Assembly: GCA_030248215.1 (NCBI GenBank)
Contig: JASANG010002204.1
Location: forward strand, 1-64,000
DNA length: 64,000 bases
From: Enoplolaimus lenunculus
Taxonomy: Eukaryota > Nematoda > Enoplea > Enoplida > Thoracostomopsidae
Direction of reading: 5' to 3'
The position numbers and the translations under genes were made by a program. Below are positions 11,400 to 22,163 of the stretch, piece after piece (the stretch's first letter is position 1; every line of letters begins with the position of its first letter). The notes under the pieces are model-generated. The model was not told where the DNA came from. It worked only from the letters and a program-made list of their open reading frames with translations, and did no database searches.

Positions 11400-11508
11400 T
11401 TAATTCTGAGCGCTCAGCAGCTGAAAATGAGGGACGTTCCCAGAAGATTTCGAACTCTGCCAACATATTATCAGTCCAGCGACCTAGCCACTGAGCCACG
11501 TCGCCTCA
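11400..11508 (-). repeat. tRNA-like repeat (SINE head)
   Basis: On the minus strand there is an excellent A box (cgtggctcagtggctagg) and a B-box-like gagttcgaaatc, followed by a body ending agctgctgagcg. It is similar in plan to the neighbouring composite repeats but without their leader. Confidence 0.65.
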
Positions 11509-13076
11509 CAATCAACTGCTGAGTTTTTCAAGCGTTATAAGAACCTCAACATTATACACATGTATCTTGGTTCTTTCATGTTTCTATCGCTGCTGCGTAT
11601 GAAGGCACTATGTATGCAGCAGTGACTTACCGATGTACAGCATTTACATGAGGTTATTACTTGTCTCCATGCCTCCGATCCGTATGTTACAGTTTTCAGG
11701 CGTTAGGGCCATGTCGGTATAGCAAATGTTGCCATGCCTGTGCACATATACTGTTGTAAGAAGTTGTTGCAATGATCGCGTAAAGTAGTGGTAGCATGCT
11801 TCTCTCGAGCGCAAGAGGGTGAAGGTTCGATTCCCGACATAGTATTAACTTAGGCAAAACTTCGAACAGGGGTCGTTCAGACCGTATAGAACCAACAGGC
11901 AAAAACCTTTACATGAGGTTATAGATTCGGGCTATACGACTTTTCTTCCAAGAACTTTCGGTTTGGTTCAGTGGCGGATCCAAAAATTTCTAACAGGGGG
12001 CCGCACTATTAGTATAAAAAACTCGCAAGCGAATCGAGCCAAACGATCAACAGCATTTAGCGCTAAACCGTAATGCGAAATCTTGGTTTTGATTTTTGTT
12101 GGGGGCACAATCCGGAGTGACCCTTTGGATCAGCCAGTGGTTTTTCCTCTCCATCAACGAACCAAACCGACATTTTACAGGTGATAAATCAAATACTAGC
12201 TAGGTAGATATGTAAACTCACCTTTTCAGCTTGAAAGAACAAGCGTCACTTTTTTAGAATGCTGTTAACTGACTCGTATTTTGTATGGCCGCACCGTTAA
12301 ATCCGCTGTATGCCATAGCCGCCATTAACCACACAATATACTGGTTTTGAGGTTTAATATTGTATACCATTTCAAACATAATGCATGTGAAGCATATTCT
12401 CTAACATTTTATTTGAATGTACAAAGTATCAAAAGCCCCTACAAGATACAAAGCCCTGTTGCATCAAGCGTGGTAAACAACTTGACATTCAAATCCAGAC
12501 GTTAATCATATCCAACGGGACAATAAAAGGGATTCAAAATTTACGATTTGACACTTGAAACAGAAAATATTCATCAGAAATGTTTTGTGATAAAATCAAG
12601 AAGGTCCTACCTTATAATTTTTACGTTTCATTACATTTGCCAGCCCGCCCGCCTAAAGTCATAAATTCTCCGAATCCAGCTCTGAAATCGGTAGTAGGAA
12701 GCTTTTATTTGAAGTCCACAACATTTGTCTGAAGAAACTACAATGGGTCATCCACGTATGCTCGTACTGTCTAAACCATCAAACAGTTACACAGGTCTAG
12801 GTTCTCGAACTTATGACATTTCACTAGAAACGCTATCAGGATGAAAGTTAAGAACTCGTCCTGTTGCAGAACGCAAGTACAACAAAGGTACCTTGCTTTA
12901 ATGTATCTCTAATGTCATTGCAGAAATAGTACACAGAGTATAGCTTTCTAACACTAACAGGACAGAAATGCGGGTACATCTCTTCGAGCAGACGCTGTGG
13001 ACGCACAATTTTATTTCACACGCATGCATAAACTACTAATGGGATCAAAAGCTGCAGTAAAGGTCTGTCTGTTGTT
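11509..13076. other. Repeat debris, no gene recognised
   Basis: It contains a tRNA-like head at 11765-11845 (agtagtggtagcatgc and B box aggttcgattccc), a palindromic element starting near 11964 (cagtggcggatcc), a fragment at 12565-12690 related to the MITE at 46795-47122, and a partial copy of the 13077 MITE end at 12743 (tgggtcatccacg). Confidence 0.6.
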
Positions 13077-13487
13077 ATGGGTCATCCACGTTAAAATGCA
13101 CACGCCGATGTAAATGTTCCACCCACCCCATTTGGACCAATAGTGTTAATTGTCTAGACTCTGCCGGAAGGGACTCTGTATAAATACATGTCGTCTGTAG
13201 CATGTCAGGACATTACGTTAGTACACGCGCACACATTTAAAAACACACGCTGTGCACACATATTCACATGCATCATTCAACGCAAATAATTGAGTCCCTT
13301 TCAAGGGACTATGGACAATAACAGTTCCCGATAATGATGTCAGGACAAGTAAATGTTTACGCCTAGAGTATATACATTGTCTATAAAGGTTCAGTCAATG
13401 ACATATTGACATCTCAGACAGTGTATAAAAAGAGTGTATAGGGACATTTTTTACAAATGTGCGTGGATTTTAACGTGGATGACTCAT
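13077..13487. mobile_element. MITE with about 45-bp terminal inverted repeats
   Basis: The left end (atgggtcatccacgttaaaa, then cacgccgatgtaaatgttcc) is the inverse of the right end (ggacatttttt, then gtggattttaacgtggatga, ctcat). It has no coding capacity. Related ends lie at 12743 and, more degenerate, near 14429. The target duplication is unclear. Confidence 0.75.
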
Positions 13488-14643
13488 TAAAGTAGTCCCC
13501 ACCTACAGAATCTGTTTTGTCACTGCTCTCTTGGAACACGACACTTGATTTCTGAAGCTAAAAATATAAAAACAAAAATCCTTACTTTCATTAGGTATGC
13601 GATCAGAGGTACACGTAATTGACGGATTATACTCCGAAAGGAAGTCGAAATTGTCAAATTATTTTACTCGAATTTCAATTATATTTCAAATTTAATTTCG
13701 AATAGGTCTACCTGTTAAAGCCTTCAATAATTTCTAATCTATTGGACCCATGGACAGCCAAAGTCCAGCACGGTTTTCGCCATCTGAAGCTATATCGTTG
13801 AGATCGCTAACGTTAATCGAACATATTTGCGAATTATATAATGCGCTTTGTAGTCAATATTTCAAAAAGAAGCAAACTTTCATAGTTAGCAGATTTTGCC
13901 TCACTGATTAACCAAATTCCAATTACATTACAGCGAAATCTAGAACAGCAATGGGCCATACACCTTATAATGCTCGCGGTAATGTAAATATTTCTCCAAC
14001 CGCCCGGTAGGGATCTGCGTACAAATCGAAGCTGCAACTAGTGTGTAGGTACAATTTTATGCGTTATGTAGACATTATTAATGTCCCGACACTGTCCAAA
14101 GGGAGTCGGGACAAAAGGTACAAAATGAAGCAAAATAAATATTAAGTGTATATATGTATTTGGGATGTTGTGTTATGAATACCGTTTCAACAGCAAGGCA
14201 ACAGAACATTATTCGCCCAAAGCGCTCCGAGGGCAGGTGGATCTTTACAGTCACTTCAACATTTAACGAGGAACGAGGAGAAAATTGGCTAAATTGTTTA
14301 CAAAACGAATTCGGAATAAAAACTCATGCACGTCTCACTATCCACGCCACACCTAAATCTCTCATCAACAATTTCGACCAAGACATCATATCAAACTTTA
14401 CAAAACTGATTTAGCGCTCATCAACGCAATATGGGTCATTGACGATATGTTGTCTACACTACTGTAAAAATCCACACATTTGGCTGCAATGGCGGCACAA
14501 AACAATATTGTTCTCATGATATCATACGTTATCAGCGATATCAGCAAGTGTGATTTGGTGGTAGGGTCCTTGGATGGAGTAGGGACAGTGTGGACACTGT
14601 TTAGACACAGTGTCTGACAATAAGAGTTTTTTCGTACAGACTA
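13488..14643. other. Intergenic stretch, no gene recognised
   Basis: An open frame at 14166-14414 (plus) looks mildly protein-like but has no family match or splice context. Motifs such as gacactgtcc and gggagtcgggac near 14085-14110 echo the interior of the 13077 MITE. Confidence 0.5.
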
Positions 14644-15114
14644 GTGTAGTGACCCAAATAAGACGGGGCGGGTGTCCCCATTTTGAGTCACAATCAATAT
14701 GAGTCCGTATCCCTAATAAGATTCCGTAAGCTGATAGAGTCCCTAAGCCCAAATTAGAGTCCATAGATGTCAATTACCTCTAATTATAGCGCATGAATGA
14801 CTCCAGCACCAAATAAAGTTGAGTTCGGAACTTTAAAGCGTAATTCAGTTTTGAAAGTAACACTCCAGAATCACTTAAAGTTTTGAAAAACACTCCAAAA
14901 TCCAAAGTATAACATCGCATTGTCGTTCAAGCTTGTGATGCAAGACAAAAAACGTTTAATTCAACGGATAGTTGCAACACCGGATATATATCAGTAGCGA
15001 AGGGTGGCGGAGGGCGAGTTGAAAGTAAATAACTGTCCGTAACCGAATGACAGGGGGTATCTTCTGGAGATGCCAAATAAATATCAGTCTCCCCTCTTAT
15101 TCGGGTCACTACAG
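14644..15114. mobile_element. TA-flanked MITE family M1, copy A
   Basis: Terminal inverted repeats: left gtgtagtgacccaaataaga, right (inverted) ctgtagtgacccgaataaga. TA precedes the left end; the right TA has decayed. The interior has gagtccgta and taagcccaaattagagtcc blocks shared with copies B (32128-32560) and C (45933-46340). Size, TIR and TA target suggest a non-autonomous Tc1/mariner-pogo type element. Confidence 0.85.
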
Positions 15115-15156
15115 TTTGTATAGTCAGGTCACTAAATGAATCTGCGACAATTCGTC

Positions 15157-15340
15157 TCCCGAGCAGAGTTGGAACCGGGGCGTAAAAAACGCCCCGCCCA
15201 GCCCCACCCCACCTGGGATGCTTCCTCGCCCCGCCCCGCCGAACCCGCGGAGCAGCCAATCAATTTTTTGTCCTCCGCTGCCCCACGGCCTATGTTCCGA
15301 GTTTTCTGCCTTGTTTCAAATTTTTTGCCCGCTTCTACAT
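15157..15340. repeat. GC-rich cgcccc-type island
   Basis: Degenerate gccccgcc runs stand in an otherwise AT-rich region. The flank gcagagttggaaccgggg is inverted in a second island at 17590-17720 (gcttccaactctgc), so the two are copies of one repeat in opposite orientation. Confidence 0.65.
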
Positions 15341-15394
15341 AATTAGATTTTCTTGTAAATTAAAGTATAATACATGTATATATTATATATACAT

Positions 15395-15730
15395 TGAACG
15401 ACGCGAAACTGTGAGCGACGCTCGGATTTTGGCGAAGGGTTTTATTGGATATCCGTCCGTCCATCCGTCTGCCCGTCTATCGGTCTGACCGTCTGTCCAT
15501 CCACAAAGAATCTCAGTAACCGCTGAACCGATTTTGGTAAACGTTTTTGTTCGACAACCAATTATCTAGGCGTTAACCGCGCATTGAGGTTTTACAAATT
15601 TAAGCCACTTATTAATAGCTACAGGCTAATTTGCATAAAACAATTGGTTAAGCCTAAATTAGGACATTTTACATTATTTCACTAGTATACTAAAGGATTT
15701 TAGGGTGCAAGGAATCATAATTAATTAATT
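15395..15730 (-). repeat. Inverted copy of the 7130-8030 repeat tail
   Basis: Reads on the minus strand as the family tail: gcctgtagctattaataag, aatgcgcggttaacgcct, accaaaatcggttcagcgg, then a gacggac-type run and a final cttcgccaaaatccgagcg. One array unit is attached and the other units are absent. Confidence 0.8.
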
Positions 15731-15867
15731 ATATTTCATGTGTAACCACCATTCAATATTTCAATTGCTCCCAATGTTTCTAGATTCATTAGGGACCACC
15801 TTTCTGACAGGGTTTATACTGATCGACGAGAAATCCAGTTGTGTGTGCGCAGATAAAGCTTGCGCAA

Positions 15868-15983
15868 TCAGTATTCGGCGGGCTGGCCAACCTTGTCAGA
15901 GTTGGGAATTCTTTCTCGTATTTCTTTCATTACATGAAGGAATTGCTGGTATCTCCGACTGGAATCAATAGAAACACTTTTGC
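15868..15983 (-). CDS. Possible terminal exon, unrecognised protein
   Basis: On the minus strand a pyrimidine-rich stretch ends in tttcgcag and is followed by a 38-codon open stretch in phase 1: KSVSIDSSRRYQQFLHVM, continuing KEIRERIPNSDKVGQPAEY, then a stop. Charged and helix-like composition favours coding, but no partner exon was found and no family is recognised. It could be a chance frame. Confidence 0.25.
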
Positions 15984-17585
15984 CTGCGAAAATTGTTTTT
16001 GAGTGGGATATTTTGTATATATAATACATAAGAAACGGCGAAAAGCTTAATGTCACCGTCCTCGGGCGGTGACTCTTGTTTTCGGTAGCGGCAATCTTGA
16101 AAGAAATATGTGTTGTATGAGAATGTTTTTAAAAGTTTCATGGCGAATTCTAAGCAAGAATTTTTAGAATTTTAACAAATATACACCTTTCCTATGCCTT
16201 TTCCGGGCGTAACTTTCACAGTTAGTGTTATGCTTGTAGCTTATGATCTATCAAAACTGGTTAAAACCTTGAAATAATAGTCATTAACTTGGACCAGTTT
16301 TTATGTGATGAACCAATGTATACAACGGGGTCGTATAACAGAGAATAAGCATATTCCTAAACCTATAACTAAGGTCAAGTCTAAGAATGAGCTTATATCT
16401 AAGACTAAACATAAGCAAAAATATATCAAAAAATAAGCTTAGTCGATGGCAGTCCTGCAGAAATTCATTGCGCCCCCTTTTTACGCTAGCCTGTCATGCT
16501 ACAAACTAACTGCGACTAATTTTTGTAGTTCACAATTATTGAACTTTTTAAAACGACTAGTTTCGGCCTTGCTGCTGATGAATGTTGCAAATTTGCTTGC
16601 ATGCTAAGCCGAACAATGTAAGAAGCTGAGGCGGCCCTGTCATGGGCATTCGTGCAGCCAATTAGCAGCTCTGCCACGGTAACTCAGCCCAACAGCACCT
16701 TGCTACACACTGCGCCGAGAATACGACTGCAGATATCGCCGTCTATTGAAGCATTATTCGTAGCTTCACTAAACTACAGGCCACACCGATGGTCAGTTTT
16801 GCGACCGTAAGGGGGCGATTTTAATGTCCACTTGGCATGCAAGAGGTATACCAAGTCGTTAATTTGAATAATCAGAAATACCGAAACTGCTAAAGAAATA
16901 TACTGTTAAAAATCAACTTTTTCAAACTGCAATCTAAACCGACTCCACATGCGCATTCTTTGCATTAACAAAAAGAATTTCGTTAAGCAAGGAAATGTAG
17001 TTGAGAGCCCACAGAATGATGTTGTTAAAAATCCATCTAGATATTGTGATATATACTTGAAAAAATGGTATTTTTGCATCACTGCATAAGTTCTTCTTGT
17101 AGAATTTTCAGCACTTTATATTATACTGATTTTTGCTGGAAGGCTAATATACAAAACGATTTATGGCCGGCAAAGGTTATTTGAACAATGTAAAAATTGC
17201 AAATTTTAGTCGGTATTAACGAGGACCTTAGGACCTCAGCAAATGAACTTTTCAAAAATCTATATTTGGGCGCAGAATATTTTTAGGCTCTCGAGAAGCC
17301 CAAAAATGCAAATATTGTCAAATATTCAATCTTAAGCAAACGCCGGCTTGCAAGATCTAAAAAATCCATCTCTCGCTTCTGCATGTGTATTAAATTTTTC
17401 TCAATTTGATGTTTCGAGAAAAAGTCAATTCAAATTTTTTCATTGCTTTGTTTGACTCGCGGTGACCGTATATTTGGCATTCAGGCATATGCCTTGTTTA
17501 ATACATATTTCGTTTAATACATTGTTGAATACAGATACAACTGAAACCAATACTTTTAACTGTCCAGATTTGGTGTTGTCGTGTG
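15984..17585. other. Intergenic stretch, no gene recognised
   Basis: Holds a cluster of degenerate TTAGGC-like hexamers (16350-16440) and a MITE fragment around 17170-17360 sharing aaacgccggc with 23240-23260. Confidence 0.5.
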
Positions 17586-17589
17586 AGCT

Positions 17590-17720
17590 CAACCCGCCTC
17601 GTTTTCGCGATTTTTTGCTCCGCCCCGCCATGCCCCGTTTGCGCTATTTTCTGCTGCGCCCCGCCCCGCCCCACCACGACCCGCTTCCAACTCTGCGCCC
17701 GACAGCGTGTCGACCGACAT
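17590..17720. repeat. GC-rich cgcccc-type island, second copy
   Basis: Runs of ccccgcc with ttttttgctccgcc-like spacers, ending gcttccaactctgc. It is the inverse of the flank of the island at 15157-15340 and merges into the 16-bp satellite. Confidence 0.65.
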
Positions 17721-18290
17721 TTCGTCGCCCCACATCTCATCAATCGAACAACTCGTCGACCGCGACAACTTGTCGCCCCACCATGTTGTCTATCCCAACG
17801 ACTCGTCGATCAAGACACCAGACGACGCGATGATCCCGACCAACTTGTCGTACAGACAACTCGTCGGGTCGACGAGTGTCTCACATACTGGCAGGCGATA
17901 AGTTGTCGGGTCGACGAGATGTCCGGCGACAAATTGATGGAGTCGATGAGTTGTTGGGACGACAAGTTATTGGGTAGACGAGTTATCGGGATCGACTAGT
18001 CATCGAGGCAACAAATTGTAGGGGTCGGTGTGTTGTCGGGGCGACAAATTGATGACGTCGACAAGAAGTTGGGGCGACAAGTTGTCTGGGTCACAACTGG
18101 TCTGGGTCGACGAGTTATTCAGTGACACATTGTAGGGGTCGACGAGTAGTCGTTGTCGACGAGTTGTCGGGTCGACAAAGTTGTCGGGTTGACGAGTTGT
18201 CGGGTCGACGAGTTGTCGGGTCGACGAGTTGTCGGGTTGACGAGTTGCCTGTCGACGAGTTGTCGGGTGAAGAATTGTCGTGATACCTCG
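17700..18290. repeat. Inverted satellite, 16-bp unit
   Basis: The unit gacgagttgtcgggtc is tandemly repeated, near perfect at 18170-18270. From about 17700 to 17860 the units lie in the opposite orientation (caactcgtcga, caacttgtcg), and they flip near 17865-17880 at a tcgggtcgacgag palindrome. The array is therefore a large inverted repeat. Open frames across it are by-products of the repeat. Confidence 0.9.
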
Positions 18291-18299
18291 CTGAACAGA

Positions 18300-18880
18300 A
18301 TCCCTTCGAACTCTGTATTATGTAAAAAGCTGAGTCCCTTCTGACAGAGTCAGGGCAAAATAGCTGTCTTTTTTATGACGTATTGACAAAGTGACATGTG
18401 TACGTGCGATAAAGTCACGATTGTAAAGGAGTGATTGCGCCTGTCCCCTTGCTGTTCAATAGAAAACATTTCTACTATACCGGTTATTGCCAAAAATGGG
18501 GCAAAAAGGAATACTCAAAAGGTATTTGACATTTTTGCGGAGGAGGTAGGGTTTTCAGGGTCGCAGGCATGCGATCCTGCATTTTCTTGACCTCCAAGCA
18601 TGTGCACTACGAGTGGATTGAACTTAAAAGTTTGGGACACCAAGGTGTTATGTACCCCGTCCGACCTTGTTTTCCTTTACCCCGGTCACCCACCATGCTT
18701 GTTTTCGGTTACCCTCACAGATTAAACACACACAGATGAGTGTGTTTCCTTTTTTAGCAACCTTACTGGTTGCTTCCTCCTTTTCTTTTTCTGCTTTTTC
18801 CGTTTTCTTGGTTTCGCTTTCTTTCCTTTCAAATATGCTGCTACGCAGCTTTTTGGGCTAGTTACTCAAACTAGCTTCTT
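18300..18880. other. Intergenic stretch upstream of the promoter
   Basis: No gene recognised. A pyrimidine-rich tract (about 18665-18845) gives a hydrophobic chance frame on the plus strand. Confidence 0.5.
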
Positions 18881-18989
18881 ATTTGCATAATTTTCTTTTT
18901 ATTTTCCAAAATTTCTAAAATTTTATGCAAATTTCAAATTTGGTTATGCAAATTAACGTCAATAGTAGCTAAAACTTTCGGGTATAAAA
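18881..18989 (+). promoter_or_regulatory. Octamer cluster with TATA box
   Basis: Three octamer motifs (POU-type sites) lie at 18881-18888 (atttgcat), 18925-18932 and 18946-18953 (both atgcaaat). They are followed by TATAAAA at 18983-18989 and an initiator-like gcagttc about 33 bases further on. This layout resembles octamer/TATA promoters such as those of histone genes. Promoter function is inferred from motif order only. Confidence 0.45.
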
Positions 18990-19272
18990 ACGAACAAACG
19001 TACGATTCAGCAGCGCAGTTCTCATACTTTATCGCAATCTGCTGCATGTTTCACAGCACTGCGCTAAGTAAAGTTGCTATTTGTTGGTTTTGTACCTTGA
19101 TTTGTTTAATGAATTTTGTTTTTAATATTAATTACAAGCTTTGGTCGCATGGCGAATACGGTAGGTGTTGCCTGCCCGCGGCAGTGGGTAGGTCGGTCTT
19201 GGGTGGATAGCTGCGCTTGTTGTGACTGCGGAATGGCAGATTTACCCCGTGGGATGGGGTGGCAAAATCAAA

Positions 19273-19674
19273 ATGCCCAGCCATTCCACCGACCAGCTCA
19301 TGCACTTCCTGAAGTTGTGGTAAGATTATTTTATATCTACACCTGCATGTTTTTGCTGGCTCTATACAAGAGCGTGGTTGCTCACCAAAATATTGCTGAA
19401 ATCCAGGCTACACTCTAAGTCGCTATTTTCATGTACCTTACATTTTAGGCAAAGTTTGAAAGTAATCATCATAAATTTAGTGATAAATACTGTTGACTCA
19501 AAAACAATGGCTTCATGACCTGCAAGTAGGGTGTCCTCGCCCTTAAATCCGGCTGCGCCGGAATTCCGACCCTCGACCTCTGACGCTAGGTGGGTAGCTT
19601 CTCACCTGACACCGGAGGTCGAGGCGGAATTAGAGGCAATGCAGTTACGAAATGCCGCAGAGGATGCACATCGG
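19273..19674 (+). CDS. Putative PAM2-motif protein, two exons (3' exons not found)
   Basis: Exon 1 19273-19319 starts at an ATG preceded by caaa and encodes MPSHSTDQLMHFLKL, with donor gtaaga. Exon 2 19530-19674, after acceptor caagtag, joins in phase 2 and ends CATCGG before gtaatg. Exon 2 reads SSPLNPAAPEFRPS (19534-19575), a close match to the PAM2 consensus (SxLNPxAxxFxP) that binds the MLLE domain of poly(A)-binding protein, then a charged helix (HLTPEVEAELEAMQLRNA). Exon 2 is much more convincing than the start. An alternative upstream frame from 19149 cannot be joined in phase. Downstream exons were not located. It may be a host translation/mRNA-decay factor or part of a mobile element. 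Confidence 0.4.
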
Positions 19675-22102
19675 GTAATGCTGTTTTTGAGTCAAGTTTA
19701 TTCGTTTATTTTGTTCGTAGTTAGTAACCTGTACTAAATCTTTTTCTGAAGTTTTGTTAGTTGCTAATAAATTTTCTAACTCTCGAGTAATCCTGTTAGT
19801 TATTTGATAATTCATCTGCTTCGCGTTGCTTAGGCTTAAGCGATCCACCCGCATGGTGGGGACCTAAGCCTAGCTCCCTTTATACATAGTATTTATCACA
19901 CACATTAGGTTGCACCAACTCATTTCAGACTAGTCTGTACTCTGCCTCTTAGTCTCGCTCTTACCTTCCAAGTCTCGCTTTTCTGTCATCTCCGCTGGAT
20001 CGACCCGCCTTTTTCTCAGTTTCCTGAGTGCTGGTCTAGTCACCCGCGGGTCGCGTAAATACATTGCTTAGCGTGTATAAGCAACATGGAGTACGTATTT
20101 TAGCCCTGAAGTGAATTGGTGCTGGTTGAATATTAAGGGTATTTTATTGATTTAGCAAGTAGACCGCAGTCGAAACGGAAATAGTATTGAAAATTTTACC
20201 CAGCTGATGCATAGTTTATGAATGTTGAAGCCGATTATAATTAGCAAAGCGTACGCGTTTTACCTAAATTTGCGATATTGTGCCAATACGTTATGATCAG
20301 TGCGAGCCGAAATTCTTTAACAGCTCGCTAAGCCTGTTTAGCTCGCTGTTATCTAATTTTACCCGTTGTCACCTAGCTTGGTGACAGGTGCTTTCTCTAG
20401 TCAGGTTCCATCCACCGTTGTGACGGCCTGGTTGCATCGTTGTCCATGGGCGATTCTGAGCATTAGCGGCTTGTGGCTACGCTTAGGCTTAGGGCTGGTG
20501 ACTAAACTTAGCCACTTTGGTTAGTTGCTCTTAGACTGGGCGGAGTTGCTTTGCTCAGAGCGCACATGAGTGGCGATATAGCTCAGGCCGGGAGACCTTT
20601 ATGTTGGAATCCACGTAACTCTCTCGTGTTGGTGACCTTCGGACTTATACCTGTCCCAGTCACGGGACACCGTAAAACTGTAAAAGAGCTGTTTAATTTT
20701 CCATCATAGGTCAAAAGTAGCCGAGGGTAGGCGGCCGCAAAACTTTTAGACTTATAACGATGTAGACGCCGTTCAGAGAGTCTGCCAGTTGTCCGGTGGC
20801 TGTACACTGGATCTGGGTAACTTTTGAATATCTAAGTTGGAAACACTGCAATTTAGAAACTTAGGGAGTCGAATGTGGGTGTATTTTTTACAGTAGCGTC
20901 GTAGACAGTGGAAGATCGTAAAAGCGCTATCCGATTTAGCGACATCTGCTCTAAGCGACATGACCGTCCAAAGCGAAAAACTACAAATTTGACTTAAAAT
21001 GGAGTATACACGGGCCCATTCTTTGGTCTCTTCCGAGGAACCAAATTTATGAAAAAACCAACGCTGCGCAGTGACTGGTGTGACTAATCAAGACGCCTTT
21101 TTAGTAGGTTTGTTTGTCTTAGTGGTTCTCAATGATCAGCGGGCACATCAGACCTACGTACCAAAGGTGTGGTTTAGAAAATGAGGTACATTTTGCATCC
21201 ACGTAGATAGTATATATAATCTTGATGAATACCACAAAAACACGTTGTTTAGGGCTAAGCATTCTGAATAAAACAGTAGTTCAGCGATCGAAAAGTTGTT
21301 TGTAATGCATAATTAACTTATTCTCGAAGTTGACACAGCTGGACGGAATTCCTGGCGAGGCGAGGTAGCGATTAGTCTGTAAATGTCCTACTCCAAAACA
21401 TGACTTGTGCTTATATTTACATAATCTATCTGCAGGCGAAAACATGAGACCTAAAGTTCCGCTCTAAAGATAAAAACAATGAAATCAGACAAAAGCACAA
21501 TGCAGCAAAATCCAATTATTACCGCTTTAGATGATGCAAAAATCTCAAATTTTACTTGAGCTATTTTTTAAAACGTAACTTTTGAAGTTGTGTAACACGC
21601 AGAATCATCCCTGCAAAATGTCATGCCCATTGTTGAACTTTTTCGTTTGTTATACCTCAAAAATTTAACTTTAAATAAATACATATAGAGCTCCAAACAA
21701 CACCCTTATGATAGTAAAAATTCTGAAGTTTATATAAACACAAGTACATGCAATGAAGTTGAATTTAATATATTTCGTCAACAACTATATAAATGCGTTT
21801 AAAATTTACTTTCTAACGTATAATTGCTTGACTTTCAAAGCAGCGATGTAGTTTTTGTGCGCATTTCTGCGTCAAGTTTTCTAGGGTTTTTCGCTAATTT
21901 GGCACCGAATAGCTTAGCGTTTGAACGTATGTTTTATTAATCGCATTTGTGTTCATTGCATTTATTACTCGCTAAATGAGCTTTCGCGTTGCCTCAAACA
22001 CTTATCCAGTTATATACAGGTTAATTTTAACCATTGACAGTCTTGAGCATAAAACCATTATTAATCTAAACGTTTTTATGTAAAGTTCGATGGACATTTC
22101 AA
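19675..22102. other. Intergenic or intronic stretch, no gene recognised
   Basis: If the PAM2-type gene is real, its remaining exons should lie here, but no phase-compatible exon was found. Telomere-like cttaggctta motifs occur at 19830-19870 and 20485-20500. The rest is unremarkable AT-rich DNA. Confidence 0.45.
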
Positions 22103-22163
22103 ATGGAGTATCGACTGGCCATCAGTCTTATTATATTTATTACAGCCGTGGAATGCTTCTGGA
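22103..22163 (+). CDS. Protease exon 1: signal peptide
   Basis: ATG followed by [20 protein letters not shown], a short basic start and a hydrophobic core. Donor gtaaga leaves phase 1, which fits the LDLa exons. Read-through would stop after 34 codons. An additional upstream exon cannot be excluded. Confidence 0.65.

Noticed and set aside
11765-11845. Possible tRNA with strong B box
   Set aside because: No 7-bp acceptor stem can be formed; better explained as a tRNA-derived repeat head.
14154-14414. 86-codon frame with charged, protein-like composition
   Set aside because: No known motif, no exon signals, and similar isolated frames are expected by chance over 64 kb of AT-rich DNA.
17583-17999. 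Long open frame (138 codons) rich in Cys, Pro and Arg
   Set aside because: It runs through the GC-rich island and the 16-bp satellite; the opposite strand is also open and the composition mirrors the repeat.
19149-19319. Alternative start for the PAM2-type gene with a Cys-rich N-terminus
   Set aside because: It ends in phase 0 at the donor, whereas the PAM2 frame of the next exon needs phase 2; joining gives an early stop.
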